A stretch of 64,000 nt of DNA from CALSPH01 sp041690035 (GCA_041690035.1 JBDNFC010000016.1:62001-126000), one strand, 5' to 3'. Shown: positions 27,799 through 37,366, counted from the stretch's first letter. Program-made: numbers and translations. The notes: generated by a model not told the origin, from the sequence alone.

Positions 27799-28998
27799 AT
27801 GAATAAATTATTGCAAGTTTTTATTCTACTTCTAACAAATATTTTTGGTTTTAATGCGTTAATAGGTCAAAATATATGGAAAATAGAATCAGCCATATCC
27901 GATAATTCTGTGCTCATTAGTGATTCATTTAGCGCAGTATCCATTCGTTTTAATAAAAATGTAAAAGATTTAATGGTAACTATCAATGATCATAAATATA
28001 CTTTAGTAGCAGACGAGCATATTGATTTTACAGTATTATCTCAAAGTCAACTTATCATAGAAAACAGTAATCAAATTAAGTTTAATTGCTCAAAAACAAC
28101 TAAAATAGAGGTCATCTATCAAAAAGTGAGTTTGTTGCCACAAAAAAATATCAGAGCAGATGTGCGTGCAATAGATTGCGAATTGCCACCAACTATCGCC
28201 CCATCTTTTTGGAGAAATGGTTTAGCAAATCCTAAACAAAATCCGCTTTCTACAACTATTAATCATGGAATTATACACCATTCTGCCTCTGGCAATGGCA
28301 ATGTTGATTATACAAATTTAGTACGCAACTATTATATACAACATACACAAGTAAATGGATGGGACGACATTGGATATAATTATTTAATTGCGGCCAATGG
28401 AACAATATATATAGGTAGAGATAAACAGCAGTTGTTAGTGCCTGATTATCATGTTTTAGGTGCACATTTTTGCGGTAAAAATATAAACACTTTTGGAGTT
28501 TGCCTTATTGGTGACTATACACTTTTGAGGCCGTCAGACACTATGCTAGCCTCTTTAAAAAAATTGATGGGATATATTTTTTACAAAGCCAATATTCTAG
28601 GTTTGGATAGTACAATTCATCCCCTGCCAAACGGGAATTACTTATCAAATATCGCTGGACACAGACAAGGATGCGCCACAGCTTGCCCTGGGGATAGCAC
28701 ATTTGCAATAATAAATGCTCTAAGGTTAGATATCGAAAATCAGCGAAAAAAATGTTTTGAACTTTTAAAAAATGATCAAAAATTTGAAAATGAAATAGAA
28801 GTAAAAATAGGGTTAGAATCAATTAATATTCACGCAACAAAACCTGTGGAATATGTTATATATACGATTGATAGTAAATTGATTTCAAAAAGTGATAAAA
28901 TTGAAAAAGATCCTATAATAAGTATTGCTAATTTAACGCAAGGGTTTTATATTATTGTTCTGAATGGAATTCTTGCTAAACAGTTTCTGAAATTTTAG
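27799..28998 (+). CDS. Secreted N-acetylmuramoyl-L-alanine amidase (PGRP/amidase_2 fold) with C-terminal T9SS-like domain
   Basis: 399 residues. Signal peptide 1-24 (cut after LIGQ), an N-terminal beta domain (~25-115), then the amidase_2 domain (~150-320). The likely zinc ligands are His in IIHHSAS, His in AGHRQG and Cys in TACPGDS; the core GYNYLIAANGTIYIGRD is typical of peptidoglycan-cleaving PGRP-type amidases. The last ~65 residues end LTQGFYIIVLNGILAKQFLKF in parts (GFYIIVLN, AKQFLKF), matching a short T9SS type A sorting domain, so it would leave the cell or sit on the surface instead of acting in its own periplasm. That suggests an attack on other bacteria, but this is inference. Its last 23 bp overlap the end of lon on the other strand. 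Confidence 0.85.
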   Translation: MNKLLQVFILLLTNIFGFNALIGQNIWKIESAISDNSVLISDSFSAVSIRFNKNVKDLMVTINDHKYTLVADEHIDFTVLSQSQLIIENSNQIKFNCSKTTKIEVIYQKVSLLPQKNIRADVRAIDCELPPTIAPSFWRNGLANPKQNPLSTTINHGIIHHSASGNGNVDYTNLVRNYYIQHTQVNGWDDIGYNYLIAANGTIYIGRDKQQLLVPDYHVLGAHFCGKNINTFGVCLIGDYTLLRPSDTMLASLKKLMGYIFYKANILGLDSTIHPLPNGNYLSNIAGHRQGCATACPGDSTFAIINALRLDIENQRKKCFELLKNDQKFENEIEVKIGLESINIHATKPVEYVIYTIDSKLISKSDKIEKDPIISIANLTQGFYIIVLNGILAKQFLKF

Positions 28999-31462
28999 CC
29001 ACAGGTGTAGTTTTTAATATTTTAGGATTGCTTACTTTTTCTTGCATTAATGCCAAGTCTAAAACCTCAAGCATGTTTTCAACATAATTAAAGTTTAGAC
29101 CTGTTAGGTAATGTGCAGGAATGTCATTTATATCTTTTTCATTGCTTTTACACATTATTATTTCGGTAATACCAGATCTTTTTGCAGCTAATATTTTCTC
29201 TTTTATTCCCCCAACTGGCAAAACTTTACCCCTTAATGTGATCTCGCCAGTCATAGCAAGGTTTGGTTTCACTTTTCTTTGGGTAAACAAAGAAGCAAGA
29301 GATGTTAATATGGTAATTCCAGCACTTGGGCCATCTTTTGGTATAGCGCCACTTGGAAAGTGAACATGAATGTCGTAGTTTTCAAAAACTGTGGGTGGAA
29401 TATCCAAATATTCGCAATGCGATTTTATAAATGAAAGTGCGGTAAGTGCAGATTCTTTCATCACATCACCAAGTTGCCCAGTAAGTTGCATTTGGCCTTT
29501 GCCAGGGGTAAGCGCGCTTTCTGCAAATAGTATAGAGCCTCCAGCAGCCGACCAAGCTAGTCCAGTAACAACGCCAGCTACTTCATTTCCTTGATACATT
29601 TCTTTTTCTATCTTATCTGCGCCCAATATTTTTGTTACTCCATCTATATTTAAATTTTTAGAATAGGGCAATTCCATAACTTTATTTTTTGCTGTATTTC
29701 TTGCCAATGAAGCAAGTTTTTTATCTAAGCCCCGCACACCACTTTCACGCGTGTATTCTTCTACGATATGGCTCAAAACTTCTTTATTTATTAGCAAGTC
29801 TTTAGATTGTAAACCATGTGCTTTGATTTGTTTTGGCAATAAATGGTTTTTAGCAATTTCCACCTTTTCTTCTACCGTATAACCACTTATTTCTATAATC
29901 TCCATTCGGTCTAATAGGGCTGGCTGTATGCTATCTAAACTATTTGCAGTTGCAATAAACATTACTTTGCTTAAATCAAAAGACAACTCTAAATAATTAT
30001 CATAAAAAGTGCTGTTTTGCTCAGGGTCTAGGGCTTCGAGCAATGCACTAGAAGGGTCTCCTCTAAAATCGTGTCCCAGTTTATCAATTTCGTCTAATAC
30101 AAAAACAGGGTTAGCAGTTTTAGCTTTTTTAATATTTTGAATTATCCTGCCTGGCATGGCGCCTATATATGTTTTTCTATGTCCTCTTATCTCTGCTTCA
30201 TCGCTCATGCCGCCTAAGCTAATTCTTTGGTACTTTCTATTCAATGCATTTGCTATGCTTTTTCCAAGCGAGGTTTTGCCAACTCCCGGAGGGCCAAAAA
30301 GACAAATAATTGGGCTTCGCATATCTCCCTTTAATTTTAAAGCGGCCAAATACTCTACAATTCGATCTTTTACTTTTTCTAAGCCATAGTGGTCTTTGTC
30401 AAATATTTTTTGAGCACGTTTTAAATCAAAATTATCTTTACTAACCTCATTCCATGGCAAGTCTAGCAATAATTGAGCATAATTTAAACTTACAGAATAG
30501 TCTGGAGAGGCAGGATTTATTCTTAATAATTTATCGAGTTCTTTATTAAAATGTTCTTTGGTCTCTTTATTCCATTTCTTTTTATTTCCCTTTGCACGCA
30601 GATTAGCAATTTCTTTATCGGGCGCATCTTGGCCTAATTCTTCATTTATTGCCCTAATTTGCTGCTGTAGAAAATATTCTTTCTGTTGCTTGTCTATATC
30701 TGTTCTTACTTTACTTTGAATTTGATCTTTTAGCTCTAGCATCTGCATTTCTTTGTCAATATGCTTTAATACCATTTGCGACCTTTCTTTAAGTGTTTTG
30801 CATTCTAAAATAGATTGTTTTTCTGCATTGCTGATATTCAGGTTTCCTGAAATAAAATTGATTAAAAAACTGTCACTTTCTATATTTTTGATAGCAAATT
30901 GCGCCTCTGTTGGAATATTTGGATTAAGTTTAATTATTTTCAAACTCATTTCTTTTATAGAAGAGAGCATGGCCTTTAACTCTTTGTCTCTTTTTTCTGT
31001 TGCATTGTCCATAGCCTCCACTTTTGCTTTTAAGTAGGGTTCTGTTTGCAACCTTTCTTTTAATTTAATTCTTCTCTTGCCCTGAATTATTAGCGTGGTA
31101 TTGCCATCTGGCATTCTCAACATTTTTAAAATATGTGCCAATGTGCCAATTTCATAAATATCATCAAAGCTAGGATCTTCTACTTCTCCCTTTTTTTGAG
31201 TAAATACACCTATTAGTTTATCCCCTTTGTAAGCTTCTTTTATCAGTTTTATTGATTTATCTCGTCCTACTGAGATTGGAAATATTACTCCAGGAAATAA
31301 GACGGTGTTGCGGATGGGCAGTATTGGTAAAATAGATGGCACCTTTTCTTTGTTCATCAAATTTTCCTCTTCTTGCGATAAAAGAGGCATGAACTCTGGG
31401 GCATCGGCTGTATCAAATTCTGAATCATCTTCATTTATTGAAAACAAATTTTTGAATATCAT
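28976..31462 (-). CDS. lon: ATP-dependent Lon protease
   Basis: Cytoplasmic AAA+ serine protease that degrades damaged and regulatory proteins. Order of domains: substrate-binding LON domain (ILPIRNTVLFPGVIFPISVG), coiled coil, AAA+ module with Walker A GPPGVGKTSLGKS and Walker B PVFVLDEIDK, then the protease domain with the catalytic Ser in PKDGPSAGIT and Lys in GGIKEKILAAKR. I choose the ATG at 31462 (MIFKNLF, 828 residues); a TTG at 31501 would add 13 basic residues that look unlike the family. The end overlaps the convergent amidase gene by 23 bp. No stress-type promoter could be recognised upstream. Confidence 0.96.
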   Translation of the reverse strand: MIFKNLFSINEDDSEFDTADAPEFMPLLSQEEENLMNKEKVPSILPILPIRNTVLFPGVIFPISVGRDKSIKLIKEAYKGDKLIGVFTQKKGEVEDPSFDDIYEIGTLAHILKMLRMPDGNTTLIIQGKRRIKLKERLQTEPYLKAKVEAMDNATEKRDKELKAMLSSIKEMSLKIIKLNPNIPTEAQFAIKNIESDSFLINFISGNLNISNAEKQSILECKTLKERSQMVLKHIDKEMQMLELKDQIQSKVRTDIDKQQKEYFLQQQIRAINEELGQDAPDKEIANLRAKGNKKKWNKETKEHFNKELDKLLRINPASPDYSVSLNYAQLLLDLPWNEVSKDNFDLKRAQKIFDKDHYGLEKVKDRIVEYLAALKLKGDMRSPIICLFGPPGVGKTSLGKSIANALNRKYQRISLGGMSDEAEIRGHRKTYIGAMPGRIIQNIKKAKTANPVFVLDEIDKLGHDFRGDPSSALLEALDPEQNSTFYDNYLELSFDLSKVMFIATANSLDSIQPALLDRMEIIEISGYTVEEKVEIAKNHLLPKQIKAHGLQSKDLLINKEVLSHIVEEYTRESGVRGLDKKLASLARNTAKNKVMELPYSKNLNIDGVTKILGADKIEKEMYQGNEVAGVVTGLAWSAAGGSILFAESALTPGKGQMQLTGQLGDVMKESALTALSFIKSHCEYLDIPPTVFENYDIHVHFPSGAIPKDGPSAGITILTSLASLFTQRKVKPNLAMTGEITLRGKVLPVGGIKEKILAAKRSGITEIIMCKSNEKDINDIPAHYLTGLNFNYVENMLEVLDLALMQEKVSNPKILKTTPVAKISETV

Positions 31463-31521
31463 TTTTCGTTTGTAATTAGATTTAGTTCTATATTGGTTCA
31501 ATTGTTATGCCATTTGGATAT

Positions 31522-31560
31522 TAAGACAAAAGGGCATATAAAACTGCCTTTTTGTCCTTA
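31522..31560 (-). terminator. Terminator hairpin between the symporter gene and lon
   Basis: On the minus strand TAAGGACAAAAAGGCA (31560-31545) pairs with TGCCCTTTTGTCTTA (31536-31522) with one mismatch and one G-T pair, around an eight-base loop. The 3' arm itself is T-rich. It lies 12 bp after the symporter stop and ends ~20 bp before the longer possible lon start. Confidence 0.65.
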
Positions 31561-31571
31561 GTTTGATTCTC

Positions 31572-33374
31572 CTAGTTTAATGCTTTCTTTTTTAACACCA
31601 AATAACTGTTTAATAATGCACAAAGTATTAAAATAGACGTATTTGTAACAATGAGTTTGGTGTTTTCACTATTAAAAACAATATTACCTATCAAAAAAAG
31701 CAGACTGTAACCAAACAGAATTACTCCAACCCAAAGCGCAAATTTATATTTTAAACCACTGTTATTTAGTTCTACAGTTGTTTGCTTTGCAATGGTTTGC
31801 CAAACTCCATTTGGCTTTATTCTTAAATAAAAATCTTTTAAATGTTTTACCTTTTCCTTGCTTTCTTTGCCTGAAGTGAGATAGGTTATTAATAACCAAC
31901 TTAAAGTTGTAACCAATACTATAATAAAAACACTGTTAGGAAATGTTGTAAAATCAATATTTGCCTTCGGGTCTTTTGCTAGCATTATATATCCAGTTAT
32001 TTTAAGTACCCCAAATGTTAAAAAAGGCGCAATTGTAGCACTAATTTCTGACCATGCATTAATACGCCACCAATACCAGCGTAAAATTAATACTAAGCCT
32101 AATCCTGCCCCGCACTCCATAATAAAAAGCCACGTTTCTTTTATAGAATTTATTTGGGTAGAAATTAAACCCGCAACTATCATCAATAAAAGCGTACAAA
32201 TTCTGCCATAAAATATTTCTTTCTTACTACTAATATTGCTCTCTTTAGTTTCGAAAAACGGGCGAAGAAAATCATTTACAAGGTAAGATGCTCCCCAATT
32301 TAAATGTGTAGAGATGGTGCTCATATAAGCGCCTATAAAACCAGTAAGCATTAATCCTTTTAACCCATTAGGCATTGTTTCTTTCATTGCAAATACATAC
32401 CCGTTTTTTAAATCATTGCCACTAAGTGTGGGATATAAAATGGTAGCAGCTAAAGCTACAATTATCCATGGCCAAGGTCGGATACAGATATGTGCAATTT
32501 GAAAAAATATTGTTGCAATGCTTGCATTTTTTTCGTCTTTTGCAGCAGCTATTCTTTGCGCAATGTATCCACCACCACCTGGTTCTTGACCGGGATACCA
32601 ACTTGCCCACCAAATAAGCCCAAAAAATGCTATAAATTTTTCAATTGAAAGTGATAACCCATTGCCTTGTTTAGAAAAGCTGGGTAAAAAATTTAACATT
32701 CCAGGTTTTAATTTACTTTTTAAGCCTGCAATGCCATTAATATCTGGATGATCTAAAATAAAATATGCCAAAGCAATACTGGCAACCATGGCAATTGCAA
32801 ATTGAATCATATCTGTATACACCACACCTAAAAATCCACTTATGCTGCTATAAATAGCAACAAAAGCCATTAGTAACATTGTCCAACCTAGTGCTTCTAT
32901 TTTAGGAATGTCAAAAAAACTTTCTAATATAGTTATCATTGCCAAGTTTACCCAGCCCATTGTAAGCACATTCATAAAAAAACCAAGATAAATTGATTTA
33001 AACATTCTTAAATAACGTGCAGGTTTACCAAAATAACGCAATTGAAGGAGTTCGTTTTCTGTAATAACGCCACTTCTGCGCCACAAGTGTGCAAAAAATA
33101 CGGCTGTTAGCAATCCTCCCAACATCCCATTCCACCATATCCAATTGCCAGAAATTCCATTTTCTCCTACAATTTCAGTTACAGCTAGGGGAGTATCTGC
33201 CGCAAATGTGGTGGCTACCATGCTGAGGCCAAGTACACCCCATCCCAAATTTCGCTTGCCAACAAAAAACGAGGTGTCTGATTTTTTTGATTTTAAATAG
33301 AAATATATAGATATTCCTAAAGTAATGCCAATAAATAAAAGTATAATAAGAATGTCTAATTTACTAAGGCTCAT
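31572..33374 (-). CDS. Sodium:solute symporter (SSS family)
   Basis: 600-residue inner-membrane transporter of the SSS family (relatives: PutP, SglT), which couple solute uptake to sodium entry. About 13-14 hydrophobic helices are visible, starting with LDILIILLFIGITLGISIYF in parts (LIILLFIGITL). Family blocks: GWGVLGLSMVATTFAADTPL in helix 2 (shown as SMVATTFAADTPL) and FIGAYMSTISTHLNWGASY, where the serines around the second sodium site sit. The solute cannot be told; the subfamily with ATTFAADTPLAVTE is widespread in Bacteroidota without known substrate. The start ATG 33374 is 72 bp from the divergent lipoprotein start. A hairpin terminator follows the stop. Confidence 0.88.
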   Translation of the reverse strand: MSLSKLDILIILLFIGITLGISIYFYLKSKKSDTSFFVGKRNLGWGVLGLSMVATTFAADTPLAVTEIVGENGISGNWIWWNGMLGGLLTAVFFAHLWRRSGVITENELLQLRYFGKPARYLRMFKSIYLGFFMNVLTMGWVNLAMITILESFFDIPKIEALGWTMLLMAFVAIYSSISGFLGVVYTDMIQFAIAMVASIALAYFILDHPDINGIAGLKSKLKPGMLNFLPSFSKQGNGLSLSIEKFIAFFGLIWWASWYPGQEPGGGGYIAQRIAAAKDEKNASIATIFFQIAHICIRPWPWIIVALAATILYPTLSGNDLKNGYVFAMKETMPNGLKGLMLTGFIGAYMSTISTHLNWGASYLVNDFLRPFFETKESNISSKKEIFYGRICTLLLMIVAGLISTQINSIKETWLFIMECGAGLGLVLILRWYWWRINAWSEISATIAPFLTFGVLKITGYIMLAKDPKANIDFTTFPNSVFIIVLVTTLSWLLITYLTSGKESKEKVKHLKDFYLRIKPNGVWQTIAKQTTVELNNSGLKYKFALWVGVILFGYSLLFLIGNIVFNSENTKLIVTNTSILILCALLNSYLVLKKKALN

Positions 33375-33414
33375 AATTTTTACAAATAAATGATATTTTT
33401 TTATATTATTTACT

Positions 33415-33422
33415 TATATTTG
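33415..33422 (+). promoter_or_regulatory. Promoter box of the lipoprotein gene
   Basis: TATATTTG fits TAnnTTTG and lies 24 bases before the ATG at 33447. No clear -33 TTTG is present. Confidence 0.5.
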
Positions 33423-33446
33423 CAGCCAATATATAAAAATCTAAGT

Positions 33447-34319
33447 ATGAAAAAAATCGCAATTTATGCCCTGATGATAGCCACTAGTGCTACATTATTT
33501 TTATCCTCATGTGGAGGAGACAAAGAAGAAGTTAAGCCAGACCCAGCTTTAAATTTTAAAACCACAGCAGGTTTTACATTTACAAGCACCAGTGTTGGGG
33601 TAGATTCAGCTGTTAAAGTTGGTGTGCTAATTAACCACAGTTCTAAAATTAAAAATGTTAAATTTCAAGTAACAATTTTAGGAAGTACATTTACAGAAAA
33701 AGATACTAATGTAAACGATAAAGTTATTGATTTATCATTTATCAGAAAAGTAATAGCTACTCCAGGTACAGAAGGTTGGACAATTATTGCTACTGACGAA
33801 AATGGAAAGTCTGGTTCTGTTAGTTTATCAATAACTGTAACAGGAACTGACCCTAATTTGCAAGATTATTCTCCTGCTGTTGGCCAGCCAGGTGTTAGAA
33901 TCTATAATATAAAAGACCCTACAGCAGGTAATCCTTCAGCTTTTGATTTGAATACTAAAACTCCTCAATCAGCATCTAATACTACTCCAGATAATTTGAA
34001 AGATATCTTGGATCAAAATGCAAGCTCTGGTTCATATCAACCGCAATGGGGCACCAAAACTGGTGTTAAATATATTAAAGTTACTAATGCTTCTTTAACC
34101 TATGTTGGTGCTACTAAATATAGCCAATTGGTAAATTATTGGGCTCAAAATACAGCTGCAGTAATATCAATTACACCTGTAATTACAACCAATGATTTAT
34201 ACTTGGTAAAAGCTGGAGACAATGGACAATATTACTTAGTTTCAATCTTAAATATTGTTGATATTGCTGGAAAAGCTGACGGAGATAATGTAGAATTTAA
34301 ATACAAAACATTGCCATAG
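33447..34319 (+). CDS. Lipoprotein of unknown function
   Basis: 290-residue exported lipoprotein: signal peptide with lipobox LSSC (Cys 22 from ATG at 33447), followed by GGDKEE, a charged start that in Bacteroidota often marks export to the cell surface (lipoprotein export signal). The mature part is beta-rich: an Ig-like segment (~35-130, with VGVLINHSSKIKNVKFQV and WTIIATDENGKSGSVSLSI) and a second domain (~150-290). I do not recognise a family. The longer frame that begins at 33390 is rejected because the promoter box falls inside it. A strong bidirectional hairpin terminator follows 25 bp after the stop. Confidence 0.8.
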   Translation: MKKIAIYALMIATSATLFLSSCGGDKEEVKPDPALNFKTTAGFTFTSTSVGVDSAVKVGVLINHSSKIKNVKFQVTILGSTFTEKDTNVNDKVIDLSFIRKVIATPGTEGWTIIATDENGKSGSVSLSITVTGTDPNLQDYSPAVGQPGVRIYNIKDPTAGNPSAFDLNTKTPQSASNTTPDNLKDILDQNASSGSYQPQWGTKTGVKYIKVTNASLTYVGATKYSQLVNYWAQNTAAVISITPVITTNDLYLVKAGDNGQYYLVSILNIVDIAGKADGDNVEFKYKTLP

Positions 34320-34344
34320 TTGCAATATAAATAATAATATAAAA

Positions 34345-34375
34345 AAACCATTCATGTATTTGAATGGTTTTTTTT
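34345..34375 (+). terminator. Rho-independent terminator after the lipoprotein gene
   Basis: AAACCATTCA (34345-34354) pairs perfectly with TGAATGGTTT (34361-34370), loop TGTATT, then a T-run to 34375. The A-run on the left could let it work on the other strand too. It ends 21 bp before the pfkA ATG. Confidence 0.88.
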
Positions 34376-34396
34376 ATGTAATGTTAAATAATAATC

Positions 34397-35377
34397 ATGA
34401 ATAAAATAAGACGTATTGGCGTATTAACCTCTGGTGGCGATTCTTCTGGAATGAATGCAGCAATAAGGGCAGTAGTGAGAACAGCGGTGTATAACCATAT
34501 TGAAGTGGTTGGTATAAAAAGAGGATATGCAGGTTTGATTGATAATGAATTTGTAGAACTTAAAACCATTGATGTTGCAAATATTATTCATAGAGGAGGC
34601 ACAATATTAAAATCTGCAAGGTGTGAAGAATTTATGACAAAAGAGGGTCGTCAAATTGCATTTAATAATTTAAAAGCTCAAAGTATAGATGCCTTGATAG
34701 TGATAGGAGGCAATGGTACTTATGCTGGAGCCAACATATTTTTTCAAGAGTTTTTGTTTCCAATTATAGGATTGCCGGGCACTATAGATAATGATATTAA
34801 TGGAACAGATGTAACAATTGGGTCTGATACTGCCCTAAATAATGCCATTTGGGCAATTGACAAAATAAGAGATACTGCTGATGCACACGATCGTGTATTT
34901 TTTGTAGAGGTAATGGGCCGCGACTCAGGTTTTATAGGATTAAACACGGGGATTGCAGTAGGTGCAGAAGCCATTCTTATTCCCGAAATATTAGACGATA
35001 CAGCATTGCTTTTTTCGTATTTTACTAGGAATAAGAAACGAAAAAAAATGTTTAGTATAATCATTGTTACAGAAGGAAATATAGAAGGGAATGCGTTTGA
35101 AATAGCAAATAAAGTAAGAGAAAAATTTGATTATTTAGATATTCGTGTATCTGTGCTAGGTCACATGCAAAGGGGCGGAAACCCCACTGCAAATGATCGT
35201 TTAGTGGCATCAGAACTGGGTTATCATGCAGTAAAATTTTTGATAGAAGAAAAGCATGGATTTGCGCTGGGCAAGAATGGCAAGGGCATTACATTAACAT
35301 CATTTATCGAGGCAATTAAGAAAAATAATAATGTAGATAATTCATTGTGGAAAATGTCAAAAGTGTTAAGTTTGTAA
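34397..35377 (+). CDS. pfkA: ATP-dependent 6-phosphofructokinase
   Basis: 326-residue phosphofructokinase that converts fructose 6-phosphate to the 1,6-bisphosphate, the committed step of glycolysis. The catalytic loop PGTIDND (127-133; Asp131 equals E. coli Asp127) and VEVMGR are intact, and Gly107 in GGNGT marks ATP rather than pyrophosphate use. Two blocks are unusual: GGDSSGMN (13-20) where GGDAPGMN is normal, and GGNGT (104-108) where GGDGS/T is normal, so the magnesium-site Asp103 of E. coli is Asn106 here. Six bases separate it from recN, so they are probably co-transcribed. Confidence 0.92.
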   Translation: MNKIRRIGVLTSGGDSSGMNAAIRAVVRTAVYNHIEVVGIKRGYAGLIDNEFVELKTIDVANIIHRGGTILKSARCEEFMTKEGRQIAFNNLKAQSIDALIVIGGNGTYAGANIFFQEFLFPIIGLPGTIDNDINGTDVTIGSDTALNNAIWAIDKIRDTADAHDRVFFVEVMGRDSGFIGLNTGIAVGAEAILIPEILDDTALLFSYFTRNKKRKKMFSIIIVTEGNIEGNAFEIANKVREKFDYLDIRVSVLGHMQRGGNPTANDRLVASELGYHAVKFLIEEKHGFALGKNGKGITLTSFIEAIKKNNNVDNSLWKMSKVLSL

Positions 35378-35383
35378 ATAGAA

Positions 35384-37030
35384 ATGCTCATAGAATTAGA
35401 AATTCATAATTTTGCCTTATTAAAAAATATAAAACTCACGCCATCCAGCGGTTTTACGGCTATAACTGGCGAGACTGGTGCAGGAAAATCAATAATTTTT
35501 GATGCACTTGGCCTGTTATTGGGCGACCGAGCAGATAGTAGTTTATTTGATTTACAATCAGAGAAATGTATTATTGAGGCTTCTTTTGAAGTTTCAAAAA
35601 ATGAGGATGTTAAACACTTTTTAACAGCTCAAGACTTTGATTTTGCAAACACCTTACTATTGAGAAGAGAAATTGCAAATGGTGGTAAAACTAGATCATT
35701 TATAAATGATACACCAGCAAGTATGGTACAAATGAAAACGCTTGGTAATTTATTAGTAGATATACATTTTCAGCATCAAACCCTTTCTATTTTTAAGCCA
35801 GATCAATTGATGGTACTATTAGATAGTTTTGCTAATAATCATCAATTGTTAGTTGAATATCAAGAGATATATGCAGCTTATAAAAAGGCAAAAAGTAAGC
35901 AGGCACAGCTATTGACAGTAAATTCTAATTATCAAAAACAAGCTAGTTACAATACATTTTTGCTTGATGAATTGGCGCGTTTTAGAATAAGTGAGCATGA
36001 TAATGTTTTAGAAAATCAAATAGAAATTTTGGCAAATGCAGAAGAAATACAATATGCAGGCTTGCAGTTTGCAAATACTATAAATCATTCAGAGCCATCT
36101 ATTATAGATCAACTTAATCAATTTTTGCCCGCTATAAAAAAGTTAAATGTTCATCATTCTGATTCGAATTTGATAGAAAGATTTAGCCAAATTATTATTG
36201 AGTTGAAAGAATTGGCAAACGATTGTGAGAATATAGCAGAAAAAACCGTAGTAGATGAAAAACAATTAATGGTTTTAGAAAAAAGGTATCATGCTTTGCA
36301 AGACTTGCTAAAAAAACATCAGGTTATTCAAGTTGACGAATTATTAAAAATACAAGATGATTTAGAAAAAGAACAATCCAATAATTTTAATTTAGAAGAA
36401 GAGCTAAAATCTATAAGCCATAAATTATTAAGTTTGGAGCAAAATATTATACTTGTGTCGGCAAAGCTTCATCAAGCAAGAAAATTGGCTATACCATCTA
36501 TGACTAAAAGTATTTTGGAACTATTAGTAGGTTTAGAAATTGTCAAGGCTAGAATGGAAATAGTTTTAAAAGAATCAGTAGATTTTGGATTAGATGGTAA
36601 AGACATTATAGCAATAGCGTTTAGCGCAAATAGTGATTTGGCAATGATGCCTATAGAAAAAGTGGCAAGTGGCGGAGAAACATCTCGCTTGGCTTTATGT
36701 TTAAAATCTATCGCATCTACCGATAATAGTACACTTATTTTTGACGAAATAGATACAGGGGTTTCTGGTCGTGTGGCACAAAAAATAGGAAATTTATTAA
36801 ATAAGATAGCAGAGAAACAGCAAGTTATTTGCATAACACATTCTCCACAAGTAGCAAGCAGTGCAACGATTCATTTACATACTTCAAAAGCAGAAATAGA
36901 AGGCAAAACAAGTACAAATATTCAAGAATTAAATGGTAAAACTAGGATAGACGCAATAGCTCAAATGTTGAGTGGAGATTTTATTACAAAGGCGGCTAGA
37001 GAAAATGCCGCAGTTTTATTAGCTAAATAG
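35384..37030 (+). CDS. recN: DNA repair protein RecN
   Basis: 548-residue SMC-like ATPase that gathers double-strand break ends for repair by homologous recombination. Walker A is GETGAGKS (29-36); a long coiled coil with charged heptads spans ~150-370; the C-terminal half carries the signature ASGGETSRLALCLKS and Walker B TLIFDEIDTGVSGR, then the His-loop CITHSPQVASSA. The length is normal for the family. The gene starts six bases after pfkA. It converges with the PUR-type gene, with three bases between the stop codons and no terminator visible. Confidence 0.95.
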   Translation: MLIELEIHNFALLKNIKLTPSSGFTAITGETGAGKSIIFDALGLLLGDRADSSLFDLQSEKCIIEASFEVSKNEDVKHFLTAQDFDFANTLLLRREIANGGKTRSFINDTPASMVQMKTLGNLLVDIHFQHQTLSIFKPDQLMVLLDSFANNHQLLVEYQEIYAAYKKAKSKQAQLLTVNSNYQKQASYNTFLLDELARFRISEHDNVLENQIEILANAEEIQYAGLQFANTINHSEPSIIDQLNQFLPAIKKLNVHHSDSNLIERFSQIIIELKELANDCENIAEKTVVDEKQLMVLEKRYHALQDLLKKHQVIQVDELLKIQDDLEKEQSNNFNLEEELKSISHKLLSLEQNIILVSAKLHQARKLAIPSMTKSILELLVGLEIVKARMEIVLKESVDFGLDGKDIIAIAFSANSDLAMMPIEKVASGGETSRLALCLKSIASTDNSTLIFDEIDTGVSGRVAQKIGNLLNKIAEKQQVICITHSPQVASSATIHLHTSKAEIEGKTSTNIQELNGKTRIDAIAQMLSGDFITKAARENAAVLLAK

Positions 37031-37033
37031 TTA

Positions 37034-37336
37034 CTAATCTTCTTCTCTTTCTAGGTATTCATCAAAATCATACTCTGGCATTAAATCACTTTTTACATGG
37101 CCTATGGTTTCTTGAAAAGCTTGTGAGAATTTATTAAAATCTTCTTTATATAAAAATATTTTATGTTTTACAAAAGTGCCATCTTCATGTCTTTTCTTGC
37201 TCTCAGTAATGGTAATATAAAAATCATTATTTCTTGTAGCTTTTACATCAAAGAAATAAGTTCTTTTTCCTGCCCTCACTTTCTTAGAAAAAATTTCTTC
37301 ATCATTTTCTCTAAATGCCCTCTGTTCGTTATCCAT
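37034..37336 (-). CDS. DUF3276 / PUR-type nucleic-acid-binding protein
   Basis: 100-residue small protein of the DUF3276 family, a bacterial relative of Pur-alpha that is found in Bacteroidota and spirochaetes. The PUR repeat is seen as EEIFSKKVRAGKRTYFFDVK followed by FYITITESKKR and KHKIFLYKEDFNKF; the tail is very acidic (YDFDEYLEREED). A Borrelia relative binds DNA and RNA in the literature; the role here is unknown. The promoter box TAGTTTTG lies 22 bp upstream of the ATG. It converges on recN with three bases between. Confidence 0.88.
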   Translation of the reverse strand: MDNEQRAFRENDEEIFSKKVRAGKRTYFFDVKATRNNDFYITITESKKRHEDGTFVKHKIFLYKEDFNKFSQAFQETIGHVKSDLMPEYDFDEYLEREED

Positions 37337-37358
37337 ATTTTTGTGTTAAATTAAATAA

Positions 37359-37366
37359 CAAAACTA
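37359..37366 (-). promoter_or_regulatory. Promoter box of the PUR-type gene
   Basis: TAGTTTTG on the minus strand fits TAnnTTTG, 22 bp before the ATG at 37336. Confidence 0.5.
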
